In this document: positions 1 to 5,867 of the stretch, one piece after another
Layout of the letters: the number at the start of each line of letters is the position of its first letter
Position numbering within the stretch: position 1 is the stretch's first letter
From: DATHYU01 sp033722675
GTDB taxonomy: Bacteria; Actinomycetota; Acidimicrobiia; Spongiisociales; UBA11373
DNA length: 9,214 nucleotides
Reading direction: 5' to 3'
Assembly (NCBI GenBank): GCA_033722675.1
Contig: JAWVYO010000092.1
Span: 1 to 9,214, forward strand
Program-made: the position numbers and the translations under genes
Notes under the pieces: generated by a model
What the model saw: the letters and a program-made list of their open reading frames with translations, nothing else
What the model was told of the DNA's origin: nothing
The model's database searches: none

Positions 1-738
1 AACGGCACCTATCCGACCCCCGGTCGCCCGGCGTCGGGATACGTGGTGGAGGACGGCGACGCCCTCGTCTGGCTCGACGCCGGGCCGGGGACCTTCCCCG
101 CGGCGCTCCTGCTCGACGTCCCCGACCGCGCCGACGCCCTCGTCCTCAGCCACGTGCATCCCGACCACTGCGCCGACGTGTTCCCGCTGCTCAACCACCT
201 GCGCTACGGGGACGGGTTCCGCGATCGTCCGCTTCCGCTCTTCGCGCCGCAGGGTGTCGTCGACCGTCTCACAGCCTTCCTCGGCGCCGGACCCGACCAC
301 GACTTCCACCGGCTGTTCGACGTGCGCCTCGCCGAGCCCGGTGCCGGCCACGAGGTGGGCGGTCTGGAGATCGGCTTCGGTGCGGCCGCCCACTCGGTCC
401 CGGCCGTCGTCACCTCCGTCGAGGGCTCGGCTCGACTCGTGTACTCCGGCGACACCGGGCCGGACGGCGACCTCGCAGCGACGGCGTCGGGCGCCGACCT
501 CCTCCTGTGCGAGGCCACGTGGCAGGGCGATCCGCCCGACGACCGGTACCCCTACCACCTGTACGCCTCGGAGGCCGGCGGGATCGCCCGCGACGCCGGC
601 GTCGGGATGCTGGTCGTGACGCACGTCGCCCCTACGCTCGACCCGGCGGTGTCTGTGGTCGAGGCCGGTGCCGTGTTCGACGGCCCGGTGTCCCACGCCG
701 AGCCGGGGACGACCATCGAGACGAAGGGGAACGCGTGA
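1..738 (+). CDS. RNase Z-like metallo-beta-lactamase-fold phosphodiesterase, 5'-truncated
   Basis: The reading frame is open from the first base (NGTYPTPGRPASGY...), so the true start lies outside the window; the internal GTG at 43 is not the start. 245 residues are visible. The zinc-binding motif HVHPDH lies at visible residues 51-56. A later AAAHSVPA histidine, the YSGDTGP aspartate and the THVAP histidine complete the two-metal site of the RNase Z / cyclic-nucleotide phosphodiesterase branch of the MBL fold. In mycobacteria the gene just before rph and rdgB (Rv1339) is a protein of this type reported to hydrolyse cAMP. Matching order and motifs make a cytoplasmic cyclic-nucleotide phosphodiesterase the best guess, but substrate cannot be read from sequence; tRNA 3' processing is the alternative. 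Its stop overlaps the rph start, suggesting one operon with translational coupling. Confidence 0.9.
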   Translation, partial: NGTYPTPGRPASGYVVEDGDALVWLDAGPGTFPAALLLDVPDRADALVLSHVHPDHCADVFPLLNHLRYGDGFRDRPLPLFAPQGVVDRLTAFLGAGPDHDFHRLFDVRLAEPGAGHEVGGLEIGFGAAAHSVPAVVTSVEGSARLVYSGDTGPDGDLAATASGADLLLCEATWQGDPPDDRYPYHLYASEAGGIARDAGVGMLVVTHVAPTLDPAVSVVEAGAVFDGPVSHAEPGTTIETKGNA

Positions 739-1439
739 GAACAGGGCGGCGACCGGACGAACTGCGACCCGTGGCGATCACCCGCGGGTACACCGAGATG
801 ACGCCCGGCTCGGTGCTCATCGAGATGGGGCGGACCCGGGTGCTCTGCACGGCGTCCTTCGACAGCGACGTGCCCCGCTGGATGCGGGACCGCGGCCGAG
901 GCTGGGTGACCGCCGAGTACAACATGCTCCCGGGTTCCAGCCCCGAGCGGATCGACCGCCGGTCCCTGAGCGGCGGCCGGACCAAGGAGATCCAGCGGCT
1001 CATCGGTCGGTCATTGCGCGCCGTCGTCGACCTGGAGGCGATGGGGGAGCAGATGGTGCGTGTGGACTGCGACGTGCTCCAGGCCGACGGCGGGACCCGG
1101 ACCGCGGCGATCACGGGCGCCTGGGTGGCGCTCCACGACGCCTTCGCCGTCGGCATGGACGAGGGCCGCCTCGGCTCGAGCCCGATGACCGACCACCTCG
1201 CCGCGGTGTCGGTGGGCATCGTGGAGGACGAACTCCTCCTCGACCTCCCCTACGAGGAGGACGCCGGAGCGGAGGTCGACCTCAACGTCGTGATGACGGG
1301 ATCGGGCGGACTGGTGGAGGTGCAGGGCACCGCCGAAGGCGCCCCCTTCGCCCGGTCGCAGCTCGACCGGCTGCTCGACCTGGCGACGATCGGGATCGAA
1401 CGGCTCGTCGCCGCCCAACGCGACGCGATCGGCGGCTGA
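735..1439 (+). CDS. rph: Ribonuclease PH
   Basis: A phosphorolytic 3'-5' exoribonuclease that trims tRNA 3' ends using inorganic phosphate; the family forms cytoplasmic hexamers. The 234 residues match the usual length of about 235-260. Family blocks are in order: RPDELRPV and ITRGYT (7-20), VLCTASF (37-42), GWVTAEYNMLP (56-66), TKEIQRLIGRSLRAVVDL (83-100), DCDVLQADGGTRTAAITGAW (111-130), LPYEEDAGAEVDLNVVMTG (171-189) and VQGTAEGAPF (196-205). R82 and the acidic pair D176/D182 correspond to the phosphate-binding arginine and catalytic aspartates of the family. The GTG start at 735 overlaps the previous stop as GTGA and has a purine-rich GAAGGGGA about 4 bases upstream. It is also the only start that matches the family N-terminus; the open frame extends further upstream but that part is a shadow of the phosphodiesterase gene. 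Confidence 0.97.
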   Translation: MRTGRRPDELRPVAITRGYTEMTPGSVLIEMGRTRVLCTASFDSDVPRWMRDRGRGWVTAEYNMLPGSSPERIDRRSLSGGRTKEIQRLIGRSLRAVVDLEAMGEQMVRVDCDVLQADGGTRTAAITGAWVALHDAFAVGMDEGRLGSSPMTDHLAAVSVGIVEDELLLDLPYEEDAGAEVDLNVVMTGSGGLVEVQGTAEGAPFARSQLDRLLDLATIGIERLVAAQRDAIGG

Positions 1440-2044
1440 TGTCCGTTCCCGAGCGTCTCGTCATCGGGACGAAGAATCCCGACAAACTGGCCGAGATGCT
1501 CGCCGTGATCAGCCGCGCCGCGCCGGGCATCGAGATCGTGGGCGACGCCACCTGGCCCGACGTCGACGAGACCGGCGAGACCCTCGAGGAGAACGCCCTC
1601 TTGAAGGCCCGCGCCGTGGTGTCGGCGACCGGGCGGGCCGCGGTCGCCGACGACACCGGCCTCGAGGTGGACGCCCTCGACGGCGCCCCGGGGATCTACT
1701 CGGCCCGGTTCGCCGGACCTGACGCCACGTACGCCGACAACCGCGACCGGCTGCTCGAACGCCTCGGGGACCGCGACGACCGCGCGGCGCGCTTCCGCAC
1801 CGTCATCGCCCTGGTCGGTCCGGCCGCCGATCCGGTCACCGTCGAGGGGGTCCTCGAGGGACGCATCACGCGTGCGCCCCGCGGCGACGGCGGCTTCGGG
1901 TACGACCCCGTCTTCGAGGTCGACGGCCGGACGCTGGCGGAGATCCCCACCGACGAGAAGAACCGGATCAGCCACCGGGCCCGCGCCCTCCAGGCGCTCG
2001 TCGCGGTGCTGACGGAGCCGGACGGTCGGTCCGGAGGCTTCTAG
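1439..2044 (+). CDS. rdgB: RdgB/HAM1 family non-canonical purine NTP pyrophosphatase
   Basis: It hydrolyses dITP, XTP and related deaminated purine nucleotides to monophosphates, keeping them out of DNA and RNA. The 201 residues have the full family layout: an N-terminal nucleotide-binding TKNPDKLAEM segment (11-20), ETLEENALLKARAV near residue 45-60, the catalytic/metal motif ADDTGLEVDALDGAPGIYSAR (about 66-86), GYDPVF (about 155-160), and a C-terminal EKNRISHRARAL. The ATG shares one base with the rph stop (TGATG), and only a weak GGCGG precedes it, so translation is probably coupled to rph. The order phosphodiesterase–rph–rdgB matches mycobacteria. The extreme C-terminus (PDGRSGGF) is variable in the family. 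A 6-bp GC hairpin sits in the last codons. Confidence 0.96.
   Translation: MSVPERLVIGTKNPDKLAEMLAVISRAAPGIEIVGDATWPDVDETGETLEENALLKARAVVSATGRAAVADDTGLEVDALDGAPGIYSARFAGPDATYADNRDRLLERLGDRDDRAARFRTVIALVGPAADPVTVEGVLEGRITRAPRGDGGFGYDPVFEVDGRTLAEIPTDEKNRISHRARALQALVAVLTEPDGRSGGF
2018..2034 (+). terminator. GC hairpin at the rdgB 3' end, possible weak terminator
   Basis: CCGGAC (2018-2023) and GTCCGG (2029-2034) form a 6-bp stem with a 5-base loop inside the last codons of rdgB. No T-tract follows, so it is only a candidate U-less terminator or attenuator before the universal stress gene. In DNA this GC-rich such a stem can arise by chance. Confidence 0.25.
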
Positions 2045-2070
2045 CCCTGTCCGGGCGGGCCGCCGGCGCC

Positions 2071-2076
2071 TAGCGT
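2071..2076 (+). promoter_or_regulatory. Candidate -10 element (TAGCGT) for the universal stress gene
   Basis: TAGCGT fits the actinobacterial TANNNT -10 pattern and stands 26 bases before the ATG at 2102, giving a predicted leader of about 19 nt that still holds the GGAGG ribosome site (2092-2096). A poor -35 match CTGTCC lies 18 bases upstream. This makes a separate transcription start for the stress gene plausible. Confidence 0.35.
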
Positions 2077-2101
2077 TGGGGGAGAGGCAACGGAGGTCGC
2101 G

Positions 2102-2545
2102 ATGCAGGCATGGGAACCGAAGACGATCGTCGTCGGGGTCGACGGCTCCGAACAGGCGCTGCGGGCCGCCCAGGTGGCGCTGTCGCTGGCGCGCCAGCGC
2201 GACGCCCGGCTCTACCTCGTCACCGTGGTCCGTCCGCCCGAGGGATGGTGGGGGATCGTCGGCTCGCCGCCGCCAGCCGACGCGCTGGCGTCGTCGATGT
2301 CGGAGGCGCAGCAGAGCATCCTCGACGTCACGGTCGGTCGACTCGACCTGGAGGGCGTCGACCACGTCGCCACGGAGGAGATCGGTGAGCCCGCCGCTGC
2401 CCTCGCCGACGTCGCCCGCGACACCGAGGCGGACCTGTTGGTGGTCGGTCGGCGGGGCGCGGGTTTCGTGGAGCGGCTCGTGATGGGGTCGGTGGCCGAC
2501 CGGGTGGCGCACTATGCGCCCTGCCCGGTGCTCATCGTGCCCTGA
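2102..2545 (+). CDS. Universal stress protein (UspA domain, ATP-binding type)
   Basis: A single UspA domain of 147 residues, the usual length. The N-terminal strand IVVGVDGSEQALRAAQVAL (about 9-27) carries the conserved D of the nucleotide pocket. Near the C-terminus GRRGAGFVERLVMGSVADRV fits the G-2x-G-9x-G-(S/T) ATP-binding signature, followed by the closing strand CPVLIVP. It therefore belongs to the ATP-binding Usp class, small cytoplasmic dimers linked to stress, dormancy and energy limitation. The target process cannot be told from sequence. A GGAGG lies 5 bases before the ATG, and a TAGCGT -10-like site suggests its own promoter. Its TGA directly abuts the TCA (stop) of the convergent protease gene. 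Confidence 0.95.
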   Translation: MQAWEPKTIVVGVDGSEQALRAAQVALSLARQRDARLYLVTVVRPPEGWWGIVGSPPPADALASSMSEAQQSILDVTVGRLDLEGVDHVATEEIGEPAAALADVARDTEADLLVVGRRGAGFVERLVMGSVADRVAHYAPCPVLIVP

Positions 2546-3784
2546 TCAGGCGGTCCTGGCCCCCAGGGTCACCGTGACGGTGATCGACTCGCCGGCACGG
2601 TCGACGGACAGCCGGATCTGGTTGCCGACACGTTCGCGCCGCAGCAGCGGGATCAGGTCCTCCATCGTGTCGATGGCGCGGCCGTCGACGCTCACGATCA
2701 CGTCGCCGGGCACGAGTCCGGCCTCGTCGGCCGCGGAGTTCGGTTCGACGGTGAGCACCTCGACACCCGACGGCGCCGAGCCGCCCTCGTCGATGCCGTA
2801 GAAGGCGGTGCGTCCCGAGATGCCGAGGAAGGCGTGCTGGATGCTGCCCTCCTCGATGAGCTCGTCGACGACGCGGCGCACGATCTCGATGGGTGTGGCG
2901 AAGCCGATGCCCTCGATGCCGTTGGCCGAAACGCCGACAGCGGTCGTGATGCCGATGAGCCGGCCCTCGGCGTCGACGAGCGCGCCGCCGCTCGAGCCGT
3001 TCGTGATCGGGGCGTCGGTCTGGAGCATGCCGAAGAGGATGTCGGCCGGCCCCGTCTGGACCTGACGGTCGAAGGCGGAGATCACGCCGACCGTGAGGGA
3101 CGGTCCGCCGGCCAGACCGAGAGGGCTTCCGACCGCGATCGCCACGTCCCCGACCACCAGGTCGTCGCTGTCGCCGAACGCGATCGCCGTCAGCTCGTCC
3201 GCGGGAATCTGCAGGACGGCGAGGTCGGTGAGCGGATCGGTACCGACGAGGGTCGCCTCGTAGATGCGCCCGTCGGCGAGGATCACCTGCGACGACGGAC
3301 CGGCGGCGACGACGTGGTCGTTCGTCACGACGTAGCCCCGCTCGGCGTCGACGATGACCCCGGACCCCGATCCGGCGCCCTGGAACGTGTCCCCGGTCCC
3401 GTTGCCCACCTCCACGGTCACGATGGTCGGGATGACCCTGGCGCCGGTCTCGGCGACGCTGGGCTCGTCGACCGCGGGGATGGTCGTCACCGGCACGGTG
3501 GTGGGTGGCACCGTCGTGGGCGGGAGGGTCGTGGTCGGGGGAAGCGTCGTGGTGGCGACCTGGGTCGTCGCGGTCGCGGCCACCGGCTCGGTGTCGTCGG
3601 AGCCGGTGAGGGCGACCCCCAGCCAGAGGGCGCCGACGAGCAGGGCGCCCACGATGCCACCGACGATCCCCGGCAGCCACGGGCGCGCCGGTCGGGCGGC
3701 GGGCGGACCCTGCCTTCGCCCGTGTGTCGACTGCCACGGATCGATCGGTCGGCCGGGGTCGTCTTGGATCTCGTCGTCGAACAC
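2546..3784 (-). CDS. htrA: Membrane-anchored HtrA/DegP-type serine protease with PDZ domain
   Basis: Predicted extracytoplasmic protease for damaged envelope or secreted proteins. From the chosen GTG at 3784 it has 412 residues: a short cytoplasmic head (1-36), one transmembrane helix (about 37-60, WLPGIVGGIVGALLVGALWL), a Thr/Pro-rich linker (about 70-103), a trypsin-like domain (about 110-315) and a C-terminal PDZ domain (about 318-408). The catalytic triad is visible: H157 in TNDHVV, D187 in DPLTDLAVL and S265 in NGSSGGAL. Oxyanion-loop, GDSDDLVVGD and GFATPI blocks are typical of HtrA. The frame stays open far upstream, but GTG 3784 has GAGGAG 4 bases before it and is followed by an acidic head and TM helix as in actinobacterial HtrA homologues; upstream residues look non-coding. 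It converges on the universal stress gene with no gap. A weak promoter and an inverted repeat lie upstream. Confidence 0.93.
   Translation of the reverse strand: MFDDEIQDDPGRPIDPWQSTHGRRQGPPAARPARPWLPGIVGGIVGALLVGALWLGVALTGSDDTEPVAATATTQVATTTLPPTTTLPPTTVPPTTVPVTTIPAVDEPSVAETGARVIPTIVTVEVGNGTGDTFQGAGSGSGVIVDAERGYVVTNDHVVAAGPSSQVILADGRIYEATLVGTDPLTDLAVLQIPADELTAIAFGDSDDLVVGDVAIAVGSPLGLAGGPSLTVGVISAFDRQVQTGPADILFGMLQTDAPITNGSSGGALVDAEGRLIGITTAVGVSANGIEGIGFATPIEIVRRVVDELIEEGSIQHAFLGISGRTAFYGIDEGGSAPSGVEVLTVEPNSAADEAGLVPGDVIVSVDGRAIDTMEDLIPLLRRERVGNQIRLSVDRAGESITVTVTLGARTA
3482..3553 (-). repeat. Thr/Pro codon repeat encoding the HtrA linker
   Basis: Codons for residues 78-101 of the protease repeat a TT(T/V)(L/V)PP unit (TTTLPPTTTLPP, then TTVPPTTVPV), built from ACG/ACC and CCG/CCC codons. 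The low-complexity linker probably spaces the protease domain from the membrane across the wall. Such tracts are prone to length change. Confidence 0.75.
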
Positions 3785-3844
3785 GGTGCTCCTCGAAGTC
3801 GTGCGTAGGAGGATGGCGTCCGGTCGTTCGTACCGGGTGCGGGT

Positions 3845-3873
3845 TGTGTAAGGAGTACGTTCCCCCGGTCCAA
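3845..3873 (-). promoter_or_regulatory. Weak candidate promoter for the htrA-like gene
   Basis: On the minus strand TTGGAC (3868-3873) and TACACA (3845-3850) are separated by 17 bases, about 60 bases before the GTG at 3784. Each hexamer matches the sigma-70 consensus at only three positions. An overlapping GGAAC (about 3861-3865, minus) could instead be an ECF-type -35. Not decisive. Confidence 0.25.
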
Positions 3874-3875
3874 CG

Positions 3876-3898
3876 CGGATGACCCCCCGGATCATCCG
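3876..3898. repeat. Perfect 7-bp inverted repeat with C6-containing loop
   Basis: CGGATGA (3876-3882) and TCATCCG (3892-3898) pair perfectly around a 9-base loop starting with six C on the + strand. It lies directly upstream of the candidate htrA -35 hexamer, a position suited to an operator. As RNA on the + strand it would be a stem with a C-rich loop. Confidence 0.45.
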
Positions 3899-3954
3899 TA
3901 CGAGGGGCGGGCGAGCTCGGCTGCCCGACCTGCCGGCCCATCCCGCTGGTGCGC

Positions 3955-4040
3955 TGCTTCGCCCCGCGGCGGCAGCATCCGGCACCGTTCCCGAGGGAGC
4001 GAAGCAACCGATGGGAGTCTCCCGCATCACCCTGAGGTGA
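3955..4040. other. Cluster of consecutive hairpins, possible structured RNA
   Basis: Three adjacent stems can be drawn. TGCTTCGC (3955-3962) pairs with GCGAAGCA (3999-4006), enclosing a TCCC-GA-GGGA hairpin (3989-3998). GGGA-GTC-TCCC occupies 4013-4023. TCACC-CTGA-GGTGA occupies 4027-4040. This could be a structured leader of htrA (minus), a small RNA, or degenerate structural debris. No riboswitch family is recognised. Confidence 0.35.
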
Positions 4041-4085
4041 CTCGGCCTCCGTGGCTCGGAACGGCCTGAGCGGAGCGGGCAGCAG

Positions 4086-4133
4086 GGCCCGGGCGGAGAG
4101 CAGGGCACGGCCGCCGTGGGGTTGGGGCCCCAC
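4086..4133 (-). repeat. Degenerate copy of the tRNA-Leu 3' end and trailer
   Basis: On the + strand GGCCCGGGC-GGA-GAG-CAGGG leads into GTGGGGTTGGGGCCCCAC (4116-4133). This parallels the tRNA trailer and T-arm, where GGCCCGGGC-AGACAACAGCG (from 4187) leads into GTGGGATTCGAACCCAC (4215-4231), about 100 bp away. The flank is well matched (GGCCCGGGC identical) and both end in a T-arm-like GTGGG...CCCAC stem, but the TTCGAA loop is lost. It may be a decayed tandem duplication or an attachment-site relic. Confidence 0.35.
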
Positions 4134-4144
4134 GTTGCGGAGGA

Positions 4145-4191
4145 GGGCCGACCGGCGTCTGTTCGGCGGCGCCAGCCGCCGAAGTCGGCCC
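4145..4191 (-). terminator. Long two-part hairpin downstream of tRNA-Leu, likely terminator
   Basis: Starting 16 bases after the tRNA 3' end, GGGCCGAC (4191-4184, minus) pairs with GTCGGCCC (4152-4145), and inside it TTCGGCGGC (4183-4175) pairs with GCCGCCGAA (4170-4162) around a TGGC loop. One 9-base bulge (4153-4161) lies on the 3' side. Seventeen GC-rich pairs make a very stable structure. No U-tract follows, as is common for actinobacterial terminators. It could also stop transcription on the + strand. Confidence 0.5.
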
Positions 4192-4206
4192 GGGCAGACA
4201 ACAGCG

Positions 4207-4291
4207 TGCGGGCGGTGGGATTCGAACCCACATCGGGTGTGAACCCACCGGATCCTAAGTCCGGCGCCTATGCCAGTTCGGCTACGCCCGC
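4207..4291 (-). tRNA. trnL: tRNA-Leu (anticodon UAG)
   Basis: An 85-nt class II tRNA. The acceptor GCGGGCG (4291-4285) pairs with CGCCCGC (4214-4208), with discriminator A at 4207 as expected for leucine. The D-arm is GCC-GAACTGGCATA-GGC. The anticodon arm CCGGA-CTTAGGA-TCCGG has anticodon TAG at 4257-4255. The long variable arm holds a GGGT-TCAC-ACCC stem, and the T-arm is GTGGG-TTCGAAT-CCCAC (4231-4215). CCA is not encoded and must be added after transcription. It reads CUN codons. It is divergent from otsA; a TAGCCT -10-like box lies 13 bases upstream and a strong hairpin downstream, so it looks like an independent unit. Confidence 0.97.
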
Positions 4292-4303
4292 GTGCCGGTC
4301 TGC

Positions 4304-4309
4304 AGGCTA
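4304..4309 (-). promoter_or_regulatory. Candidate -10 element (TAGCCT) for tRNA-Leu
   Basis: TAGCCT on the minus strand ends 13 bases before the mature tRNA 5' end, predicting a leader of about 6 nt. No clear -35 is visible. The same hexamer stands before the sigma factor gene at 9085-9090. Confidence 0.4.
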
Positions 4310-4336
4310 CCGCCGGGCATCAGGGCCCATCGGTCC

Positions 4337-4364
4337 TTGATCGCCTCGGACCAGCGGGCACGAT
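4337..4364 (+). promoter_or_regulatory. Weak candidate promoter for otsA
   Basis: TTGATC (4337-4342) and CACGAT (4359-4364) are spaced 16 bases apart, about 30 bases before the GTG at 4394, in the tRNA-Leu/otsA divergent gap. The -10 match is poor. A promoter is expected here because the gene upstream points the other way. Confidence 0.22.
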
Positions 4365-4393
4365 GGGAGTCGACGACGAACGGGGTTGGACGG

Positions 4394-5800
4394 GTGGCGG
4401 ACGACGACAGGCGGGTGATGGTGCTCGCCAATCGATTGCCGGTTCGGCGGTCGAACGGCGATTGGGCCACGAGTCCCGGCGGGCTGGTGTCGGCGTTGAC
4501 GCCGATCGTGCGGGAGCGGACGGGGCTGTGGATCGGGTGGACGGGGGAGCCCGACGAGGCGGTCGAGCCCTTCGAGCACGACGGGATCGGCATGCGTCCC
4601 GTGACGATCAGCCGGTCGGAGATCGACGACCACTATCTGGGCTTCTGCAATTCGACGGTGTGGCCGCTGTTCCACGACGCGGTGCGCACCCCCGAGTTCC
4701 ACCGTCACTGGTGGCGGGCGTATCGGGCGGTGAACGAGCGGTTCGCCGACGCCGCGGTGTCGGAGCTCCGTGACGGCGACCTCGTCTGGGTGAACGACTA
4801 TCAGCTGCTGTTGGCGCCGGCGATGATCCGCGAGGTGGCGGCGGGGGACGGCCTGCACATCGGGTTCTTCCTCCACATTCCGTTCCCTCCCGTCGAGATC
4901 TTCGCCCGCCTGCCGTGGCGCACGCAGATCGTCGAGGGCCTGCTCGGCGCCGACGTGGTGGCGTTCCAGACGGAGCGCTCGGCGGCGAACTTCGCCGATG
5001 CCGTGGAACGCTTCACCGACGCGGTGGTGGGACGCGGCCGGGTGGCCTATCACGGACGACGGGTCCGGATCGAGGCGCGGCCGATCGCGATCGACACGGG
5101 CCGGTTCGAGCAGCTGCGGCGCGACTCGGTCACCGAAGCCCACATCGAGCGGCTACGGGCGGAGCTGGGTGATCCGTCCACGGTGGTACTGGGTGTCGAC
5201 CGCCTCGACTACACGAAGGGCATCGACGTGCGGCTGCGCGCGTTCGAGACGCTGCTGGAGCGGCACGCCGACATCGCCGGCGACACGGTGTTCATGCAGA
5301 TCGCGGTCCCCTCGCGGGAGGCGATCGTCGACTATGAGGAGATGCGTGAGCGGGTCGAGGGGCTCGTGGGGCGCATCAACGGGTCGTACGGCGGGCCGCA
5401 TCACATGCCGGTGCACTACGTGTACGGCGGCGTCCCGCCCGAGGAGCTGGTGGCCTACTACGCGCTGGCCGACGTCATGGCGGTCACGCCCCTCGCCGAC
5501 GGCATGAACCTCGTGGCGAAGGAGTACGTGGCATGCCGGGCCGAGGACGACGGCGTGCTCGTGCTCTCGGAGTTCGCGGGCGCCTCCGACGAGTTGGAGA
5601 TGGCGCTCCTCGTGAACCCGTACGACCTGGACGGGGTGGCGGCGGTGCTGGGGCGCGCGATCTCGATGCCCGAGGGCGAGCAGGCCGAGCGGATGTCGGT
5701 GCTCCGCGAGGTGGTCCGCCGCCACGACGTGCACCGGTGGGCTCGAGAGTGTCTGGGCTCGATCGCCGCCCCGGACGGGTTCGACGGGGGCGTCCGATGA
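4394..5800 (+). CDS. otsA: Trehalose-6-phosphate synthase (GT20), motifs intact
   Basis: It transfers glucose from a nucleotide-glucose to glucose 6-phosphate, giving trehalose 6-phosphate. From GTG 4394 it has 468 residues, normal for OtsA. Hallmarks, with counterparts of substrate contacts mapped in E. coli OtsA: ANRLPV with R14, SPGGLV (27-32), GLWIGW (44-49), Y81 and W90, NDYQLL with D135, FLHIPFPP with H161, GVDRLDYTKGI with R270 and K275 (267-277), and PLADGMNLVAKEYVA with D369 and E377 (366-380). All are present, so the enzyme should be active. The start is uncertain: GTG 4394 keeps a short charged head, but GTG 4415 or ATG 4418 would begin at the first beta strand; ribosome sites are weak for all. 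It is the first gene of a + strand trehalose locus, followed 67 bp later by a small zinc-type protein gene and then the otsB fusion. Donor preference (UDP, GDP or ADP glucose) cannot be read. Confidence 0.96.
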   Translation: MADDDRRVMVLANRLPVRRSNGDWATSPGGLVSALTPIVRERTGLWIGWTGEPDEAVEPFEHDGIGMRPVTISRSEIDDHYLGFCNSTVWPLFHDAVRTPEFHRHWWRAYRAVNERFADAAVSELRDGDLVWVNDYQLLLAPAMIREVAAGDGLHIGFFLHIPFPPVEIFARLPWRTQIVEGLLGADVVAFQTERSAANFADAVERFTDAVVGRGRVAYHGRRVRIEARPIAIDTGRFEQLRRDSVTEAHIERLRAELGDPSTVVLGVDRLDYTKGIDVRLRAFETLLERHADIAGDTVFMQIAVPSREAIVDYEEMRERVEGLVGRINGSYGGPHHMPVHYVYGGVPPEELVAYYALADVMAVTPLADGMNLVAKEYVACRAEDDGVLVLSEFAGASDELEMALLVNPYDLDGVAAVLGRAISMPEGEQAERMSVLREVVRRHDVHRWARECLGSIAAPDGFDGGVR

Positions 5801-5807
5801 GGGCCGG

Positions 5808-5835
5808 GTTTGGATCGCCGGCAACGGGGTATCGA
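5808..5835 (+). promoter_or_regulatory. Weak candidate promoter upstream of the small Cys/His protein gene
   Basis: GTTTGG (5808-5813) and TATCGA (5830-5835) are spaced 16 bases apart, ending 32 bases before the ATG at 5868. It would allow transcription of the small gene and the otsB fusion apart from otsA. Matches are weak. Confidence 0.22.
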
Positions 5836-5867
5836 AGGGGTCCGACGACGACCGGAGGACGCACTCG

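Larger units (their letters stand above)
3785..4206. other. Intergenic region without a convincing gene, rich in inverted repeats
   Basis: About 420 bp between htrA and tRNA-Leu. Open frames cross it on both strands but give Arg/Pro/Ala-rich strings without recognisable domains, and several run into the tRNA. What is present: the htrA leader and weak promoter (3785-3873), a C6-loop inverted repeat (3876-3898), a cluster of hairpins (3955-4040), a degenerate copy of the tRNA 3' end (4086-4133), and a long hairpin just downstream of the tRNA (4145-4191). Confidence 0.6.

Noticed and set aside
1250..2512. A 420-codon minus-strand open frame
   Set aside because: It is antisense to rph, rdgB and the stress gene, all with clear family motifs, and has shadow-type composition.
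2834..3808. A 324-codon + strand open frame
   Set aside because: It lies antisense to the htrA gene, has low-complexity Arg/Gly/Asp composition and no domain; it arises from high GC content.
3940..4045. A glycine or other riboswitch upstream of htrA
   Set aside because: A few short stretches (GGGAG...CTCCC, CGAGGGAGCGAAGCAA) look superficially similar, but the conserved aptamer core could not be laid out, and neither neighbour is an amino-acid gene.
3785..4231. N-terminal extension of the htrA frame up to 561 codons
   Set aside because: The extension runs into the tRNA and shows no domain, while GTG 3784 has a good ribosome site and gives a normal TM-anchored HtrA.
4116..4340. A + strand open frame reading AVGFEPTSGVNPPDPKSGAY across the tRNA
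   Set aside because: This is the familiar false protein produced by translating the complement of a tRNA; the tRNA fold explains the sequence fully.
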